Positions 52,160 through 61,383 are shown, numbered from the stretch's first letter. The stretch is DNA of 64,000 nucleotides from Pseudolysinimonas_A sp039912695 (GCF_039912695.1 NZ_JBDSPJ010000024.1:205633-269632); one strand, 5' to 3'. The notes: a model not told the origin generated them from the letters alone. Made by a program: numbers and translations.

Positions 52160-52507
52160 ATGCATATCCTCGACGACGTCGACGCCGCCTCTCTGAGGTC
52201 GGACATTCCCGACTTCCGCCCCGGTGACACCGTGAAGGTGCACGTGAACATCATCGAAGGCACGCGCGCGCGCATCCAGGTCTTCCAGGGTGTTGTCATC
52301 GGCCGCACGAACGAGAGCGTCCGCGAGACTTTCACGGTCCGCAAGGTCAGCTTCCAGGTCGGTGTCGAGCGCACGTTCCCGGTGCACTCCCCGGTCATCG
52401 ACCACATTGAGATCGTCACGCGCGGTGACGTTCGTCGCGCGAAGCTCTACTACCTGCGCAACCTGCGAGGCAAGAAGGCGAAGATCAAGGAGAAGCGGGA
52501 CAACTAG
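52160..52507 (+). CDS. rplS: 50S ribosomal protein bL19
   Basis: 115 residues. DIPDFRPGDTVKVHVNIIEG, RIQVFQGVVIGR and the basic end LRGKKAKIKEKR are standard bL19. It lies at the 30S-50S interface. Followed by lepB after 75 bases. Confidence 0.97.
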   Translation: MHILDDVDAASLRSDIPDFRPGDTVKVHVNIIEGTRARIQVFQGVVIGRTNESVRETFTVRKVSFQVGVERTFPVHSPVIDHIEIVTRGDVRRAKLYYLRNLRGKKAKIKEKRDN

Positions 52508-52582
52508 TCCCGCACCGCTCTTCGCGCGTCGCCCGTCGCGTTTCGCGGCGCGTCGTATGCTGTCACGGAACCCAGGGGTGAC

Positions 52583-53443
52583 ATGACAGACGAGGATGCG
52601 CCGCCGCCGGCGCGTGTGAGCAATATTCTCCAGAGCAGTGAGCCCGAAAAGGATTCTGCGGCATCGAGCGACGTCGCTACAACGACCCGGTCGGGGCCTG
52701 CCAAGCGCAAGAAGCTGCAAGGCTGGCGGGCGTTTCTGCGCGACGTCGCGCTCATCCTGCTCGCCGCGATCGTCATCTCGTTTCTGATCAAGACGTTCCT
52801 GATCCGCTCGTTCTACATCCCGTCGGCCTCAATGGAGCCGACTCTCTACACGAACGACCGCATCATCGTGAACGAGTTGGTTCCCGACCTGATGCCGATC
52901 GAGCGCGGCGATGTTGTCGTATTCAAGGACCCCGGTGGATGGCTGCCGCCCACTCCGCCCGCCGCCGACCAGAACCCGGTTGCTGCCTTCTTCGACTGGC
53001 TGCTGTCGATCGTCGGTCTGACAGCTCCGGACTCGAATGATCACCTCATCAAGCGCGTCATCGGGCTGCCGGGAGACACCGTCGCGTGTTGCAACGACTT
53101 CGGCCAGATGACCGTCAACGGCGTGCCGCTCGACGAGACCTCTTACGTGCAGTTGCCCGACGGTGTGACGAAGGTTTCGCGCGACGACTTCTCGGTCACC
53201 GTTCCCGCGAAGTCGCTCTGGGTGATGGGCGACAATCGCTACAACTCGAAGGACTCCCGGTACAACCAGGACACCCCGAGCAAGGGATTTGTTTCCGAGG
53301 ATCTCGTCGTCGGCCGCGCCATCCTGATCTCCTGGCCGGTGAGCCATTGGAGCTGGCTCGACAACTACCCGCTGATCTTCTCGGGCGTCCAGGAGGGGCA
53401 GCCGGCAGGCTTTCCCGCCCTGATGGCGCGCCCCCACGACTGA
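52583..53443 (+). CDS. lepB: Signal peptidase I
   Basis: 286 residues. A cytosolic basic N-terminus (KRKKLQGW), one transmembrane helix (about 52-75) and the periplasmic catalytic domain. Catalytic Ser in IPSASMEPTL (about 82) and Lys in LIKRVIGLPGDTV (about 156), and box E GDNRYNSKDSR. It cleaves Sec/Tat signal peptides, complementing the ffh/ftsY route. The insert with WLPPTPPAADQNP between boxes is normal for actinobacteria. Confidence 0.96.
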   Translation: MTDEDAPPPARVSNILQSSEPEKDSAASSDVATTTRSGPAKRKKLQGWRAFLRDVALILLAAIVISFLIKTFLIRSFYIPSASMEPTLYTNDRIIVNELVPDLMPIERGDVVVFKDPGGWLPPTPPAADQNPVAAFFDWLLSIVGLTAPDSNDHLIKRVIGLPGDTVACCNDFGQMTVNGVPLDETSYVQLPDGVTKVSRDDFSVTVPAKSLWVMGDNRYNSKDSRYNQDTPSKGFVSEDLVVGRAILISWPVSHWSWLDNYPLIFSGVQEGQPAGFPALMARPHD

Positions 53444-53453
53444 CGGTTTCGGC

Positions 53454-54125
53454 ATGACTTCGACGGTTCCCACTCTGCGACACGAGCGGCAACTGTTGCG
53501 CGATGGTGCACGCCTCGTGATCGGGATGGATGAGGTGGGTCGCGGCGCGATCGCCGGCCCGGTCGGGGTGGGGCTGGCGATCGTCGACATTGACACTCGC
53601 ACGGCACCCGAGGGTTTGAAGGACTCGAAGTTGCTCGCCGAAGCCAAGCGCGAAGAACTGCAGCCGAAGGTGGCGAACTGGGTGCGGCACGGCGCCGTCG
53701 GCCTGGTGTCGAACGAACGCATCGAGCAGATCGGAATCATCGCGGCGCTCGGGCTCGCCGCGAAGCGAGCTCTGGATGCCATCCGCGAGCAGGGTGTCGA
53801 TCTCACCGGGGCGATCGTGTTGCTCGACGGTTCCCACGACTGGCTCTCGCCGGCCATCGACCGCGCGCTGCCGGTGACGATGAAAGTCAAAGCCGACCGG
53901 TTTTGCGCGGCGGTGGCTGCGGCATCCGTTCTGGCGAAAGTGCATCGCGACCGGCTGATGATCGAGGCGGATCCGGTGCATCCGGGCTACAACTGGACTT
54001 CGAACAAGGGCTACGCGTCGGCCGACCACTACGCCGGCATCGACGCGATCGGGGCGAGCCCGCTGCACCGCTGGAGTTGGCTGCGGCAGCCGGGGCTGTT
54101 CCAGCTCGATGAGCACATCGCCTAG
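53454..54125 (+). CDS. rnhB: Ribonuclease HII
   Basis: 223 residues. Acidic residues in IGMDEVGRGAIAGPV (Asp, Glu), LLDGSHDW (Asp) and KVHRDRLMIE (Asp) form the active site. It removes ribonucleotides from DNA. Starts 10 bases after lepB. Confidence 0.95.
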   Translation: MTSTVPTLRHERQLLRDGARLVIGMDEVGRGAIAGPVGVGLAIVDIDTRTAPEGLKDSKLLAEAKREELQPKVANWVRHGAVGLVSNERIEQIGIIAALGLAAKRALDAIREQGVDLTGAIVLLDGSHDWLSPAIDRALPVTMKVKADRFCAAVAAASVLAKVHRDRLMIEADPVHPGYNWTSNKGYASADHYAGIDAIGASPLHRWSWLRQPGLFQLDEHIA

Positions 54126-54138
54126 CTAGACTCGCCTG

Positions 54139-54462
54139 ATGGACGAGGACGAGTTCGAGGACTACGACCGCGAGGTCGAACTGGCCCTCTACCGCGAGTA
54201 TCGCGACGTGGTGGGGCAGTTCACCTACGTCGTCGAGACCGAGCGACGCTTCTACCTCGCCAACGAGGTCACCCTCGAGCGCAAAGACACCGCCAACGAC
54301 TTCTACTTCGAACTCACGATGAACGACGTCTGGGTGTGGGATGTCTACCGCGCCGACCGCTTCGTGAAGAGCGTGCGGGTGCTCACCTTCAAAGACGTCA
54401 ACGTCGAAATGCGGGGCGAGAAGGATCTCGAGCTGCCGAAGGAACTCGCGCTCGACGAGTAG
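54139..54462 (+). CDS. DUF2469 protein
   Basis: 107 residues. DEFEDYDREVELALYREYRD is the unmistakable acidic start of this actinobacteria-specific family, which is almost always beside rnhB. ATG 54139 is 6 bases after TAGACT (54127-54132), so it has its own leaderless promoter. Function unknown. Confidence 0.93.
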   Translation: MDEDEFEDYDREVELALYREYRDVVGQFTYVVETERRFYLANEVTLERKDTANDFYFELTMNDVWVWDVYRADRFVKSVRVLTFKDVNVEMRGEKDLELPKELALDE

Positions 54463-54572
54463 CCCGTCTCGGCGGAGATGGGCACCGCTACACATGGCGC
54501 GTCAGTCATCCCGGGCCTAGCCTGGCCGCGTCGCGTACCCAGCGGCACGGCCCGAGAGGGACGATTGTGTCC

Positions 54573-54906
54573 ATGTCTCCCGAAGACGGCGTCCCGCAGC
54601 CACCCCACTCAGTACGTGCAGCCGCAGCACACGACCGGGTGGGAGAAGGCAGAGAAGGTCGCCTCCGCGGGCGAATCAGTCGCACACGGTATTGGCTGGG
54701 TGCTGACCAAACTCTGGGGTGTCGTGCTGATCATCATCGGCATTGGGGTGCTCGCCGGGGTCAACAACCCCGGCGAGCTCTGGGGCGTTCGCCGTTCCGT
54801 CGCTAGTGGATGGGCCTTGCCACTAGATGGAACAAGTCGCGTACACCGAGATCTTTACGGGGCTCACCACCGAGTAGGAGTACGCTCCGCCAGCTGGAGC
54901 ACGTAG
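54573..54906 (+). pseudogene. Small membrane protein, apparently frameshifted
   Basis: One frame starts MSPEDGVPQP at 54573 and loses meaning near 54600, while the next frame takes over as PTQYVQPQHTTGWEKAEKVA and a transmembrane helix (VVLIIIGIGVLAG, about 54721-54762). That looks like one protein broken by a base change. After NNPGELWGV the frame runs on to 54906 across a hairpin and antisense of the next gene, so the natural end is also lost. An intact shorter version from GTG 54616 is possible. Confidence 0.5.
54803..54826. terminator. Hairpin between the convergent small genes
   Basis: CTAGTGG (54803-54809) pairs with CCACTAG (54820-54826), 10-base loop. The minus-strand gene stop lies in the right arm. 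It could act as a short bidirectional terminator. Confidence 0.4.
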
Positions 54907-55185
54907 GAGGTAGGAATGAGTCTTATTAGTTAGCGTGAAATTGGAGTAATACATCTTTGAAGTACCCGGTTTCCACCAACGGACGGAGCCGCCCTCGGAG
55001 CCCACTGTGGTGAGGCTCGGATCGCTGCCCGAGAAGGAAACTTGGGCAGTCATAAAGCTCGGGCAGTTGAGCGTGCCTCCGTATGTGAAAGAGGAGGTCG
55101 CATCTGCGGGCGCCGCGACACCGATGCTGAGCGCGAGGCTCGCCGCGGCGGCGAGCAGGACGGTCAAAGGTTTGCGGAGTTTCAT
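54823..55185 (-). CDS. Small secreted protein
   Basis: 120 residues. The signal peptide MKLRKPLTVLLAAAASLALS ends near APADA, leaving about 90 residues of Ser/Thr/Tyr-rich beta sequence (TYGGTLNCPSFMTAQVSFSG ... KISVYATCSI) with two cysteines. No family recognised. Base composition is lower in G+C than in the flanks, and the gene sits in a decayed region, so it may have arrived by transfer. AAAGG precedes the ATG. Confidence 0.65.
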   Translation of the reverse strand: MKLRKPLTVLLAAAASLALSIGVAAPADATSSFTYGGTLNCPSFMTAQVSFSGSDPSLTTVGSEGGSVRWWKPGTSKMYYSNFTLTNKTHSYLLRAPAGGAYSYSVVSPVKISVYATCSI

Positions 55186-55392
55186 AGGTTGTTGGCCTTT
55201 CTCTGTCGAGGTGTTTGGCGAGGTAGAAGACGTAGGGTAGCAGGCCCCTCGTTGGAGCACCGATAATCCGATGTCGAACCAACGGGCCCTCTGGCTGGGG
55301 AGCTTTGCCGCCCCAGCAGTGAGTCCGCACGGCGACCCGCGGCGACGATAAGGCGGTTCACCGACCATCGCGCGCGGTCGAAGGGTGACGGA
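55186..55392. other. Intergenic stretch, upstream of the secreted protein
   Basis: Probably contains the minus-strand promoter of the secreted protein. I see no further gene, RNA or clear repeat. Confidence 0.4.
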
Positions 55393-55491
55393 CTAGATCG
55401 CTGTCCAGATGAGGGACGCCAATCCGGCGAGGCCGCCGACAATGCCCGCGACGGTCACGAACGCGCTATGGGTTGCCGGTTCGACGACACG
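55393..55491 (-). pseudogene. Remnant of a membrane protein C-terminus
   Basis: The last 32 codons before TAG read as a clean transmembrane helix (FVTVAGIVGGLAGLASLIWT) without a plausible start or ribosome binding site upstream. It looks like the end of a gene whose front is lost. Confidence 0.35.
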
Positions 55492-55504
55492 AGGCTGCCA
55501 GTTG

Positions 55505-55690
55505 CACTGGGCCGACCTGGTTGTGGTGATGGAGAAGGCGCATCGCACGAAGCTCCGGCGTGGCTACGCACGGGCACTGGGGAGTACTCGTGTTGTCTGT
55601 CTCGACATTCCTGACCGGTACGCGTTCATGGAGCCGGCGTTGATCGAGCTACTCGAGGCTCGAATGCGGCCTCATCTGCCGGGGCGTTAA
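55505..55690 (+). pseudogene. 5'-truncated low-molecular-weight tyrosine phosphatase-like gene
   Basis: The reading frame from WADLVVVMEKAHRTKLRR to ALIELLEARMRPHLPGR matches the C-terminal half of a small protein tyrosine phosphatase family (COG4551-like). The N-terminal half with the CxxxxxR active-site loop is absent, and the sequence upstream is unrelated. A dead fragment. Confidence 0.6.
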
Positions 55691-55813
55691 GCCTCCCGCT
55701 TCGCGAATAGCCTGTACCGCGCCAGCGTCCTCCCCATCCTTCGTTTTTGCGCGAATTGCCCGGCGGGCGGGCGCTCTTCGCTCGACCGTGACCCCGATCG
55801 GCACTCTTGCCCC

Positions 55814-56176
55814 ATGGCAGAGAAGGACGAACTCGGGATGCGGGGCGAGCGCATCGCAGAGAACGCGCTCGCGCGGTTGGGCTACGAGATTCTCGATCGC
55901 AACTGGCGTTGCCCCGAGGGTGAGGTCGATCTGGTGGCGCGCGACGGCGATGCCGTCGTGGTGATCGAGGTGAAGACCCGTTCCTCAACGATGTTCGGTC
56001 ATCCGTTCGAGTCGATCACGCCACGGAAGCTCGCCCGCCTGCGGCGACTCGCGACGTCCTGGCTGCATGCCCACGGGCCGGTCGCTGGCACCACGCGCAT
56101 CCGCATCGACGCGATCGGCGTGATCGCCCCGCGCGACGCACCCGCGTCGATTGAGCACCTTGAGGGCATCTTTTGA
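55814..56176 (+). CDS. YraN family (UPF0102) predicted nuclease
   Basis: 120 residues. GERIAENALARLGYEILDRNWR, then GEVDLVARDGDAVVVIEVKTR shows a PD-(D/E)XK-like core (E-V-D, E-V-K). Usually encoded next to comM and dprA, as here. Confidence 0.93.
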   Translation: MAEKDELGMRGERIAENALARLGYEILDRNWRCPEGEVDLVARDGDAVVVIEVKTRSSTMFGHPFESITPRKLARLRRLATSWLHAHGPVAGTTRIRIDAIGVIAPRDAPASIEHLEGIF

Positions 56177-56204
56177 AGCGCGCCGGTCTGATGGGCGCGC
56201 TCTG

Positions 56205-57740
56205 ATGCGCGTCGCACGCACCCACGCGATCGCCCTCCTGGGTCTTGAGGGGACCGTCGTCGACATCGAGGCCGACATTTCCGCGCACCTTCCCGGCTTC
56301 GTGCTGATCGGACTCCCCGACTTGGCTCTCGGGCAAGCGCGCGAACGCGTGCGGGCGGCCGCAGCAAACGCCGGCTGCCCGATCACCCACCGCAAACTCA
56401 CGATCAACCTCTCCCCGGCGGCACTTCCCAAGCACGGCACGGCCTTCGATTTGGGCATCGCGATTGCCGCCCTAGCCGCGGATGGTGTCGTCTCGGGGCC
56501 GTCGGTCGACCGGGTCGTGCACCTCGGCGAACTCGCTCTCGACGGGCGACTGCGGCCGACACCCGGCATCCTCCCGTCGGTGCTGGCCGCGGCGCGAGCC
56601 GGATATACGACGGTGCTCGTGCCGGCGGGAAATGCGGGGGAGGCCGCCCTCGTTCCGGGAATCACCGTGGTGCCCGTCACGAGCGTTCGCGACGCGGCGA
56701 TTTGGCACGGTGCTCAACTCGAACCGCGTGAGGCGGCCCCGCTTCTTCTGCCACCCGCGACGGCTTCCGACGACGCCGAGCAGGGCGACCTCGCAGACAT
56801 CGTCGGCAATCGGGATGCCGTTGAGGCACTGCAGGTCGCGGCTGCAGGAGGACACCACATCTTTCTGCTCGGACCTCCCGGTGCAGGCAAGACCATGCTC
56901 GCCACTCGGCTGCCCGGCATCCTGCCCGATCTTGATCCGGAAGCAGCGCTTGACGTCTCGTCGCTTCGCTCGCTTTCGGGTCTGCCTGTCGGCGACCAGT
57001 TGCGCACCCGACCGCCCCTGGAAGCACCGCATCACACGGCGTCGCCCGCGGCGATCATCGGCGGCGGGAGTGGAGTGCTGCGTCCCGGGGCTGCGGCGCG
57101 GGCGGCTCACGGCGTGCTTTTTCTCGATGAAGCTCCCGAGTTTTCGCCCCATGCCCTCGACGCCCTTCGGCAGCCGCTCGAATCGGGCATCATCACGATC
57201 GCTCGGGCGGCGGGTACCGCGCGGTTCCCCGGACGGTTCCAACTCGTAATGGCGGCCAACCCGTGTCCGTGCGGCAATGCGGGCTCGCGGGACAAGGAGT
57301 GCCTCTGCACTCCGTTCGCCCAGCGCCGCTATCTCGGTCGACTGAGCGGTCCGTTGCTCGACCGTGTCGACATCCGGTTGCGGGTCGAACGCATCACCGC
57401 CGCCCAACTCCGCACGGCGGGTGACGGGCCTCAGGTCGACACGACAACCGCTCGGCTCCGCGTCGAACGGGCTCGTGCGGTAGCAGCGCAACGGTTGGCG
57501 TCGACACCCTGGCGGTTCAACTCCGAGGTTCCGGGAACCTGGTTGCGGTCGCCCGCTGGAGTGCCCGCTCGCGGTGCGACGGCCGCACTTGACCGTGCGC
57601 TTGAACGCGGCGGGATCACGATGCGCGGCTACGACCGGGTACTCCGAATGGCGTGGACCCTCGCCGATCTCGAAGAGGTCGAGCGCCCCGCCGAGTCGCA
57701 CGTTGGTCGCGCACTTCTGATGCGGAGGGCGGCAGCATGA
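56205..57740 (+). CDS. comM: ComM/YifB family Mg-chelatase-like AAA+ protein
   Basis: 511 residues. N-terminal S5-like region (LTINLSPAALPKHGTAFDLGIA), Walker A GPPGAGKTML (about 225-234), Walker B GVLFLDEAPEF, and the zinc motif NPCPCGNAGSRDKECLC. ComM is a helicase that aids branch migration in natural transformation. Overlaps dprA (ATGA). ATG 56205 is chosen since the frame above is not conserved. Confidence 0.93.
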   Translation: MRVARTHAIALLGLEGTVVDIEADISAHLPGFVLIGLPDLALGQARERVRAAAANAGCPITHRKLTINLSPAALPKHGTAFDLGIAIAALAADGVVSGPSVDRVVHLGELALDGRLRPTPGILPSVLAAARAGYTTVLVPAGNAGEAALVPGITVVPVTSVRDAAIWHGAQLEPREAAPLLLPPATASDDAEQGDLADIVGNRDAVEALQVAAAGGHHIFLLGPPGAGKTMLATRLPGILPDLDPEAALDVSSLRSLSGLPVGDQLRTRPPLEAPHHTASPAAIIGGGSGVLRPGAAARAAHGVLFLDEAPEFSPHALDALRQPLESGIITIARAAGTARFPGRFQLVMAANPCPCGNAGSRDKECLCTPFAQRRYLGRLSGPLLDRVDIRLRVERITAAQLRTAGDGPQVDTTTARLRVERARAVAAQRLASTPWRFNSEVPGTWLRSPAGVPARGATAALDRALERGGITMRGYDRVLRMAWTLADLEEVERPAESHVGRALLMRRAAA

Positions 57741-58906
57741 TCGCCGGAGTACCCGCGTCTGAGGTCGCCGCGCTGGTGCGTGCGGTGTCGCCACCCGAGT
57801 TTGATCGCGACTCAATCCTCGAACGGTTCGCGCGAGCACGCTGGTCAGGCATCACCGAACCCGGAGATGGGGACGCGGGTCGACTGATTGCCGCCGTCGG
57901 CGCGGTCGAGGCGCTCGAACTCCTCGACGCCGGCGCTTCTCTCGACGACCGCGCGGGCGGGTCCTACTCGGCGGCTGCGGAACGGTGGCGCCCGCGCCTC
58001 GCCCACGTCGACTCCCTGCTACACCTGCGGCAGGCCGCCAGGTTCGGGGCGCGACTCGTCATTCCGGGCGACGAGGAGTGGCCAACAGGGATCGACGATC
58101 TCGGGGTGCACGCGCCGATGGCACTGTGGGTGCGGGGTGTTCCGGGAGTCTTGGGTGCGCTCGACCGATCCCTCGCGATTGTTGGTGCGCGAGCGGCAAC
58201 CGGGTACGGAGAGCACGTCACCATCGAAGTCGCGAGCGGACTGGTCGACCGCGGGTTCGCCATCGTTTCCGGTGCAGCGTTCGGCATCGACGGCGCGGCC
58301 CATCGTGCAGCTCTCGCCAGTCGGGGCACCACCGTGGCGTTCCTCGCCGGTGGGGTCGATCGCTTCTACCCGAGTGCGCACGAGACTCTGCTCAACCGCA
58401 TCGTCGAGCACGGGGCCGTTGTATCCGAGGTGCCCTGCGGAACGGCGCCAACTAAATGGCGGTTCCTCCAGCGCAACAGGTTAATCGCCGCGGCGAGCCG
58501 AGCCACTGTCGTCATCGAAGCGGGATGGCGTTCTGGTTCGTTGAACACGGCCGGTCACGCATCCCAACTCGGGAGGCCGCTCGGCGCGGTGCCGGGACCG
58601 GTCACGAGTTCAGCTTCGGCAGGATGCCACCGCCTCATCCGCGAGTACGACGCCGTCTGCGTGACGTCTGCGCAAGAGATGGCCGAGCTCATCGATCCCG
58701 CGACCCCCTCAGTCGGTCCGGCGAGCGGTCCAACCCCGACCCGAACGAGAGTGCTCGACGCCCTGGCTCGCACCGGTCGAGACGTCTCTCGGGTCGCGGC
58801 GATCTCGGGACTGTCGCTCGACGAGGTACGGGCAGAACTTGGCCTGCTCGATCTCGACGGGCTCGTTACCGAGAGCCCGACGGGATGGCGGCGAGCAACC
58901 CCGTAG
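57737..58906 (+). CDS. dprA: DNA-processing protein DprA
   Basis: 389 residues. Rossmann-like core with VGARAATGYGEHVTIEVASG, SGAAFGIDGAAHRAAL, AGGVDRFYP, and NRLIAAASRATVVIEAGWRSGSL; a wHTH follows at the end (VAAISGLSLDEVRAELGLLDLDGL). Binds single-stranded DNA and loads RecA. Coupled to comM. Confidence 0.94.
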   Translation: MIAGVPASEVAALVRAVSPPEFDRDSILERFARARWSGITEPGDGDAGRLIAAVGAVEALELLDAGASLDDRAGGSYSAAAERWRPRLAHVDSLLHLRQAARFGARLVIPGDEEWPTGIDDLGVHAPMALWVRGVPGVLGALDRSLAIVGARAATGYGEHVTIEVASGLVDRGFAIVSGAAFGIDGAAHRAALASRGTTVAFLAGGVDRFYPSAHETLLNRIVEHGAVVSEVPCGTAPTKWRFLQRNRLIAAASRATVVIEAGWRSGSLNTAGHASQLGRPLGAVPGPVTSSASAGCHRLIREYDAVCVTSAQEMAELIDPATPSVGPASGPTPTRTRVLDALARTGRDVSRVAAISGLSLDEVRAELGLLDLDGLVTESPTGWRRATP

Positions 58907-58962
58907 CGCCCCGACACCCGTTCCTCATCCGTCGCGACACCGGCACCGCGTAGAGTGCGCGC

Positions 58963-59898
58963 ATGGTGCAACTGGGCCAGTTCCCTCCGGCGCGACACGT
59001 AATCGCCCACATTAGCGACACACACTTTTTGGGGGCACGTCGGCCGCTGTATGGCGCCGTCGACACCGACCCGCCGCTGGCCTTCGCCCTACAACTTCTC
59101 GAACGCTCGAACCTGCCGATCGAGGCGATCGTGGTCACCGGCGACCTCGCCGACCTCGCCGAGCCCGATGCCTACGCGCGGCTCAAAGCGACAGTAGAAC
59201 CCGCGGCCGCGAAACTCGGCGCGAGCATCGTCTGGGTGATGGGCAACCACGACGAGCGGCCGGCGTATTCAGCCGGCCTGTTCGGAGAAGAGAGCACGGC
59301 TCCGCAGGATCGCGTCGAGATGATCGGCGGCCTGCGCATCATCTCCCTCGACTCCACGGTCCCGGGCTATCACCACGGTGCCTTGCTCGACAGCCAGCTC
59401 GAGTGGCTGACCGAAGTGCTCGCCGAGCCCGCCGCCGACGGCACCCTGCTCGCGATGCACCACCCGCCACTGCCCTCGCCGGTTGAGATCATGGCGATCC
59501 TCGAACTGCAGCAGATGGATCGGCTGGCGGACGTCATCCGGGGCACCGATGTGCGCGCCATCCTGGCCGGCCATCTGCATCATGCGATGTCGGGGATGTT
59601 TGCCGGCATCCCGGTGTCGGTCGCTGCCGCCACCTGTTACACGATCGATCCGAGCGCACCAGTCGGCAGCCTGCTCGGCGTCGACGGCGCCCAGTCGATC
59701 AACCTCGTGCACGTCTACGACGACCAGATTCTGCACTCGGTCGTTCCCGCCGTCGAGACCCGACAGGTGTCAGGGTTCCCCGACTCGGTGCTCGGAGCCC
59801 TCGCCGCGATGTCGCCCGACGACCGCATCCAGGCCTTCTCGTACAAGAAATCGACGTTCAACCTCGCCGAAGTCGAGTCGAGCGCCGCCCCCGAGTAG
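58963..59898 (+). CDS. Metallophosphoesterase (CpdA-like cyclic nucleotide phosphodiesterase)
   Basis: 311 residues. All five signature blocks: HISDTHFLG, VVTGDLADLAEP, VMGNHDERP, LLAMHHPPLP and AGHLHHAMSG. Resembles cAMP phosphodiesterases, though the substrate is not proven. TAGAGT (58951-58956) ends 6 bases before the ATG. Confidence 0.92.
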   Translation: MVQLGQFPPARHVIAHISDTHFLGARRPLYGAVDTDPPLAFALQLLERSNLPIEAIVVTGDLADLAEPDAYARLKATVEPAAAKLGASIVWVMGNHDERPAYSAGLFGEESTAPQDRVEMIGGLRIISLDSTVPGYHHGALLDSQLEWLTEVLAEPAADGTLLAMHHPPLPSPVEIMAILELQQMDRLADVIRGTDVRAILAGHLHHAMSGMFAGIPVSVAAATCYTIDPSAPVGSLLGVDGAQSINLVHVYDDQILHSVVPAVETRQVSGFPDSVLGALAAMSPDDRIQAFSYKKSTFNLAEVESSAAPE

Positions 59899-59955
59899 CC
59901 GACTCACGCGGCGATCCTCGGGCGGGACGGCCGTCGATCGCGGGACCATGGGGAT

Positions 59956-60864
59956 GTGGATCTGCTGGCGGCGATCGACGGGTACGCCCGTCATCTCGAG
60001 CTCGACCGCGGGTTCAGCGTTCACACCCTGCGGGCCTACCGCAGCGACCTCGCTGACCTCGCCGGGTTCGCCGCGACCACCGGGGTCGACGATTCCGCCG
60101 GGATCGACCTCGAACTTCTGCGCGGCTGGTTGTGGCGCGGGTCGACGGCGGGGCTCGCGAAGTCAACGCTCGCTCGGCACAGTGCCGCGGCCCGTGGATT
60201 CACGAAGTGGCTAGCGGCAAGCGGCTGGTCGGATGGCGACCCAGGCCACCGGCTGAAGGCACCGCGAGCCGACCGACACCTTCCGCGCGTGCTCACGCGC
60301 ACCCAGGTCGACGGGTTGCTCGACGGCCTTGCTGAGAAGGCTGCGATCGGCGAACCCGCTGATGTGCGCGATCTCGCCATCATCGAGCTGCTCTACGCCT
60401 CGGCGTTGCGGGTCAGTGAGGTGGTGGGTGCGAGAGTCGCCGACCTTGATCGCGAGCGGATGACGGTGAAAGTTCTCGGAAAGGGTGACAAAGAGCGGGT
60501 GGTGCCCTTCGGCATCCCGGCCGGTCGTGCCCTCGACGGGTATCTCGACGGCGCCCGACTTCTGCTGCTTGGCAGTAACCCCGACCCTGGCACGATCTTT
60601 CTCGGTGCCCGCGGCACGTCGATGAGCACCCGCGCGGTCTACCAACTCGTCGCAGGGCTGCTCGTCGACCTTCCCGGATCCGGCCCGTCCGGCCCGCACG
60701 CGTTTCGGCACACCGCGGCGACCCACCTGCTCGATGGCGGCGCCGATCTGCGGGCCGTGCAAGAACTGCTTGGCCACGCGAGCCTCGCCACGACGCAGAT
60801 CTACACCCACGTCTCGGCCGAGCGACTCAAGGAGTCGTACCGGCTCGCCCATCCCCGCGCTTGA
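59956..60864 (+). CDS. xerC: Tyrosine recombinase XerC
   Basis: 302 residues. N-terminal SAM-like domain and catalytic domain with Arg in YASALRVSEVVG, Lys in VLGKGDKERVVP, HAFRHTAATHLL, HASLATTQIYTHV (Tyr nucleophile). Resolves chromosome dimers. GTG start. No dif site is seen in the window. Confidence 0.94.
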   Translation: MDLLAAIDGYARHLELDRGFSVHTLRAYRSDLADLAGFAATTGVDDSAGIDLELLRGWLWRGSTAGLAKSTLARHSAAARGFTKWLAASGWSDGDPGHRLKAPRADRHLPRVLTRTQVDGLLDGLAEKAAIGEPADVRDLAIIELLYASALRVSEVVGARVADLDRERMTVKVLGKGDKERVVPFGIPAGRALDGYLDGARLLLLGSNPDPGTIFLGARGTSMSTRAVYQLVAGLLVDLPGSGPSGPHAFRHTAATHLLDGGADLRAVQELLGHASLATTQIYTHVSAERLKESYRLAHPRA

Positions 60865-60868
60865 GCCC

Positions 60869-61312
60869 TCAATCCAGCGGATAGAGCACGGCCCGCTCGA
60901 GACCACCCAGGAACAGCAGCGGGTTAACGTACTCGCCGTCGATCCGTGCACCGAGGTGGAGGCAGGGCGACGCGCAATGCCCGGATAGCAGGATGCCGAT
61001 CACTTCGCCCCGGGTCACTCGGTCGCCGGTCGCGACGAGAGGCTCGACCGGCTCGAACGACGACAACACCCCGCCCGCGTGTTCGATCGAGATCACGGGC
61101 CGATCGACGACGACCCCGGCGAAATGCACCACCCCGTCGGCGGGTGCCCGCACCTCGGTACCCGCGTCGGCCCGGATGTCGATGCCGCGGTGTCCGCTCG
61201 AGTATGGCGTCGCGGGTGCCACGTACGGCCGAGCCAGCACGTGGGGCGATGGCACCGGCCATGCCCAGAGCGCAGCAACGAGTAACCCCACGAGGAGTCG
61301 ACGGTTTCGCAT
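60869..61312 (-). CDS. M23 family metallopeptidase (secreted)
   Basis: 147 residues. A short signal segment (LLVGLLVAALWAWPVPSPHV), then the LytM core: GHRGIDIRADAGTEVRAPADG (His/Asp ligands), ... and CLHLGARIDGEYVNPLLFL. Small version of the peptidoglycan endopeptidase/activator family. Nearly back-to-back with xerC. Confidence 0.9.
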   Translation of the reverse strand: MRNRRLLVGLLVAALWAWPVPSPHVLARPYVAPATPYSSGHRGIDIRADAGTEVRAPADGVVHFAGVVVDRPVISIEHAGGVLSSFEPVEPLVATGDRVTRGEVIGILLSGHCASPCLHLGARIDGEYVNPLLFLGGLERAVLYPLD

Positions 61313-61346
61313 CCCCTCACCCTCGGAGATTCCGCAGGCTCGAGTG

Positions 61347-61383
61347 CTGGGTGGCGGGCGACCGTGGATCGCCCGCCACCCAG
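61347..61383 (-). terminator. Strong 15-bp stem, terminator of the RIO kinase gene
   Basis: CTGGGTGGCGGGCGA (61347-61361) pairs perfectly with 61369-61383 around a 7-base loop, 15 bases downstream of the RIO gene stop on the minus strand. No T-tract, as common in GC-rich genomes. Confidence 0.7.

Noticed and set aside
54823..55185. Small secreted protein as a lactococcin 972-like bacteriocin
   Set aside because: Size and signal peptide fit, but the characteristic residues of that family are not present.
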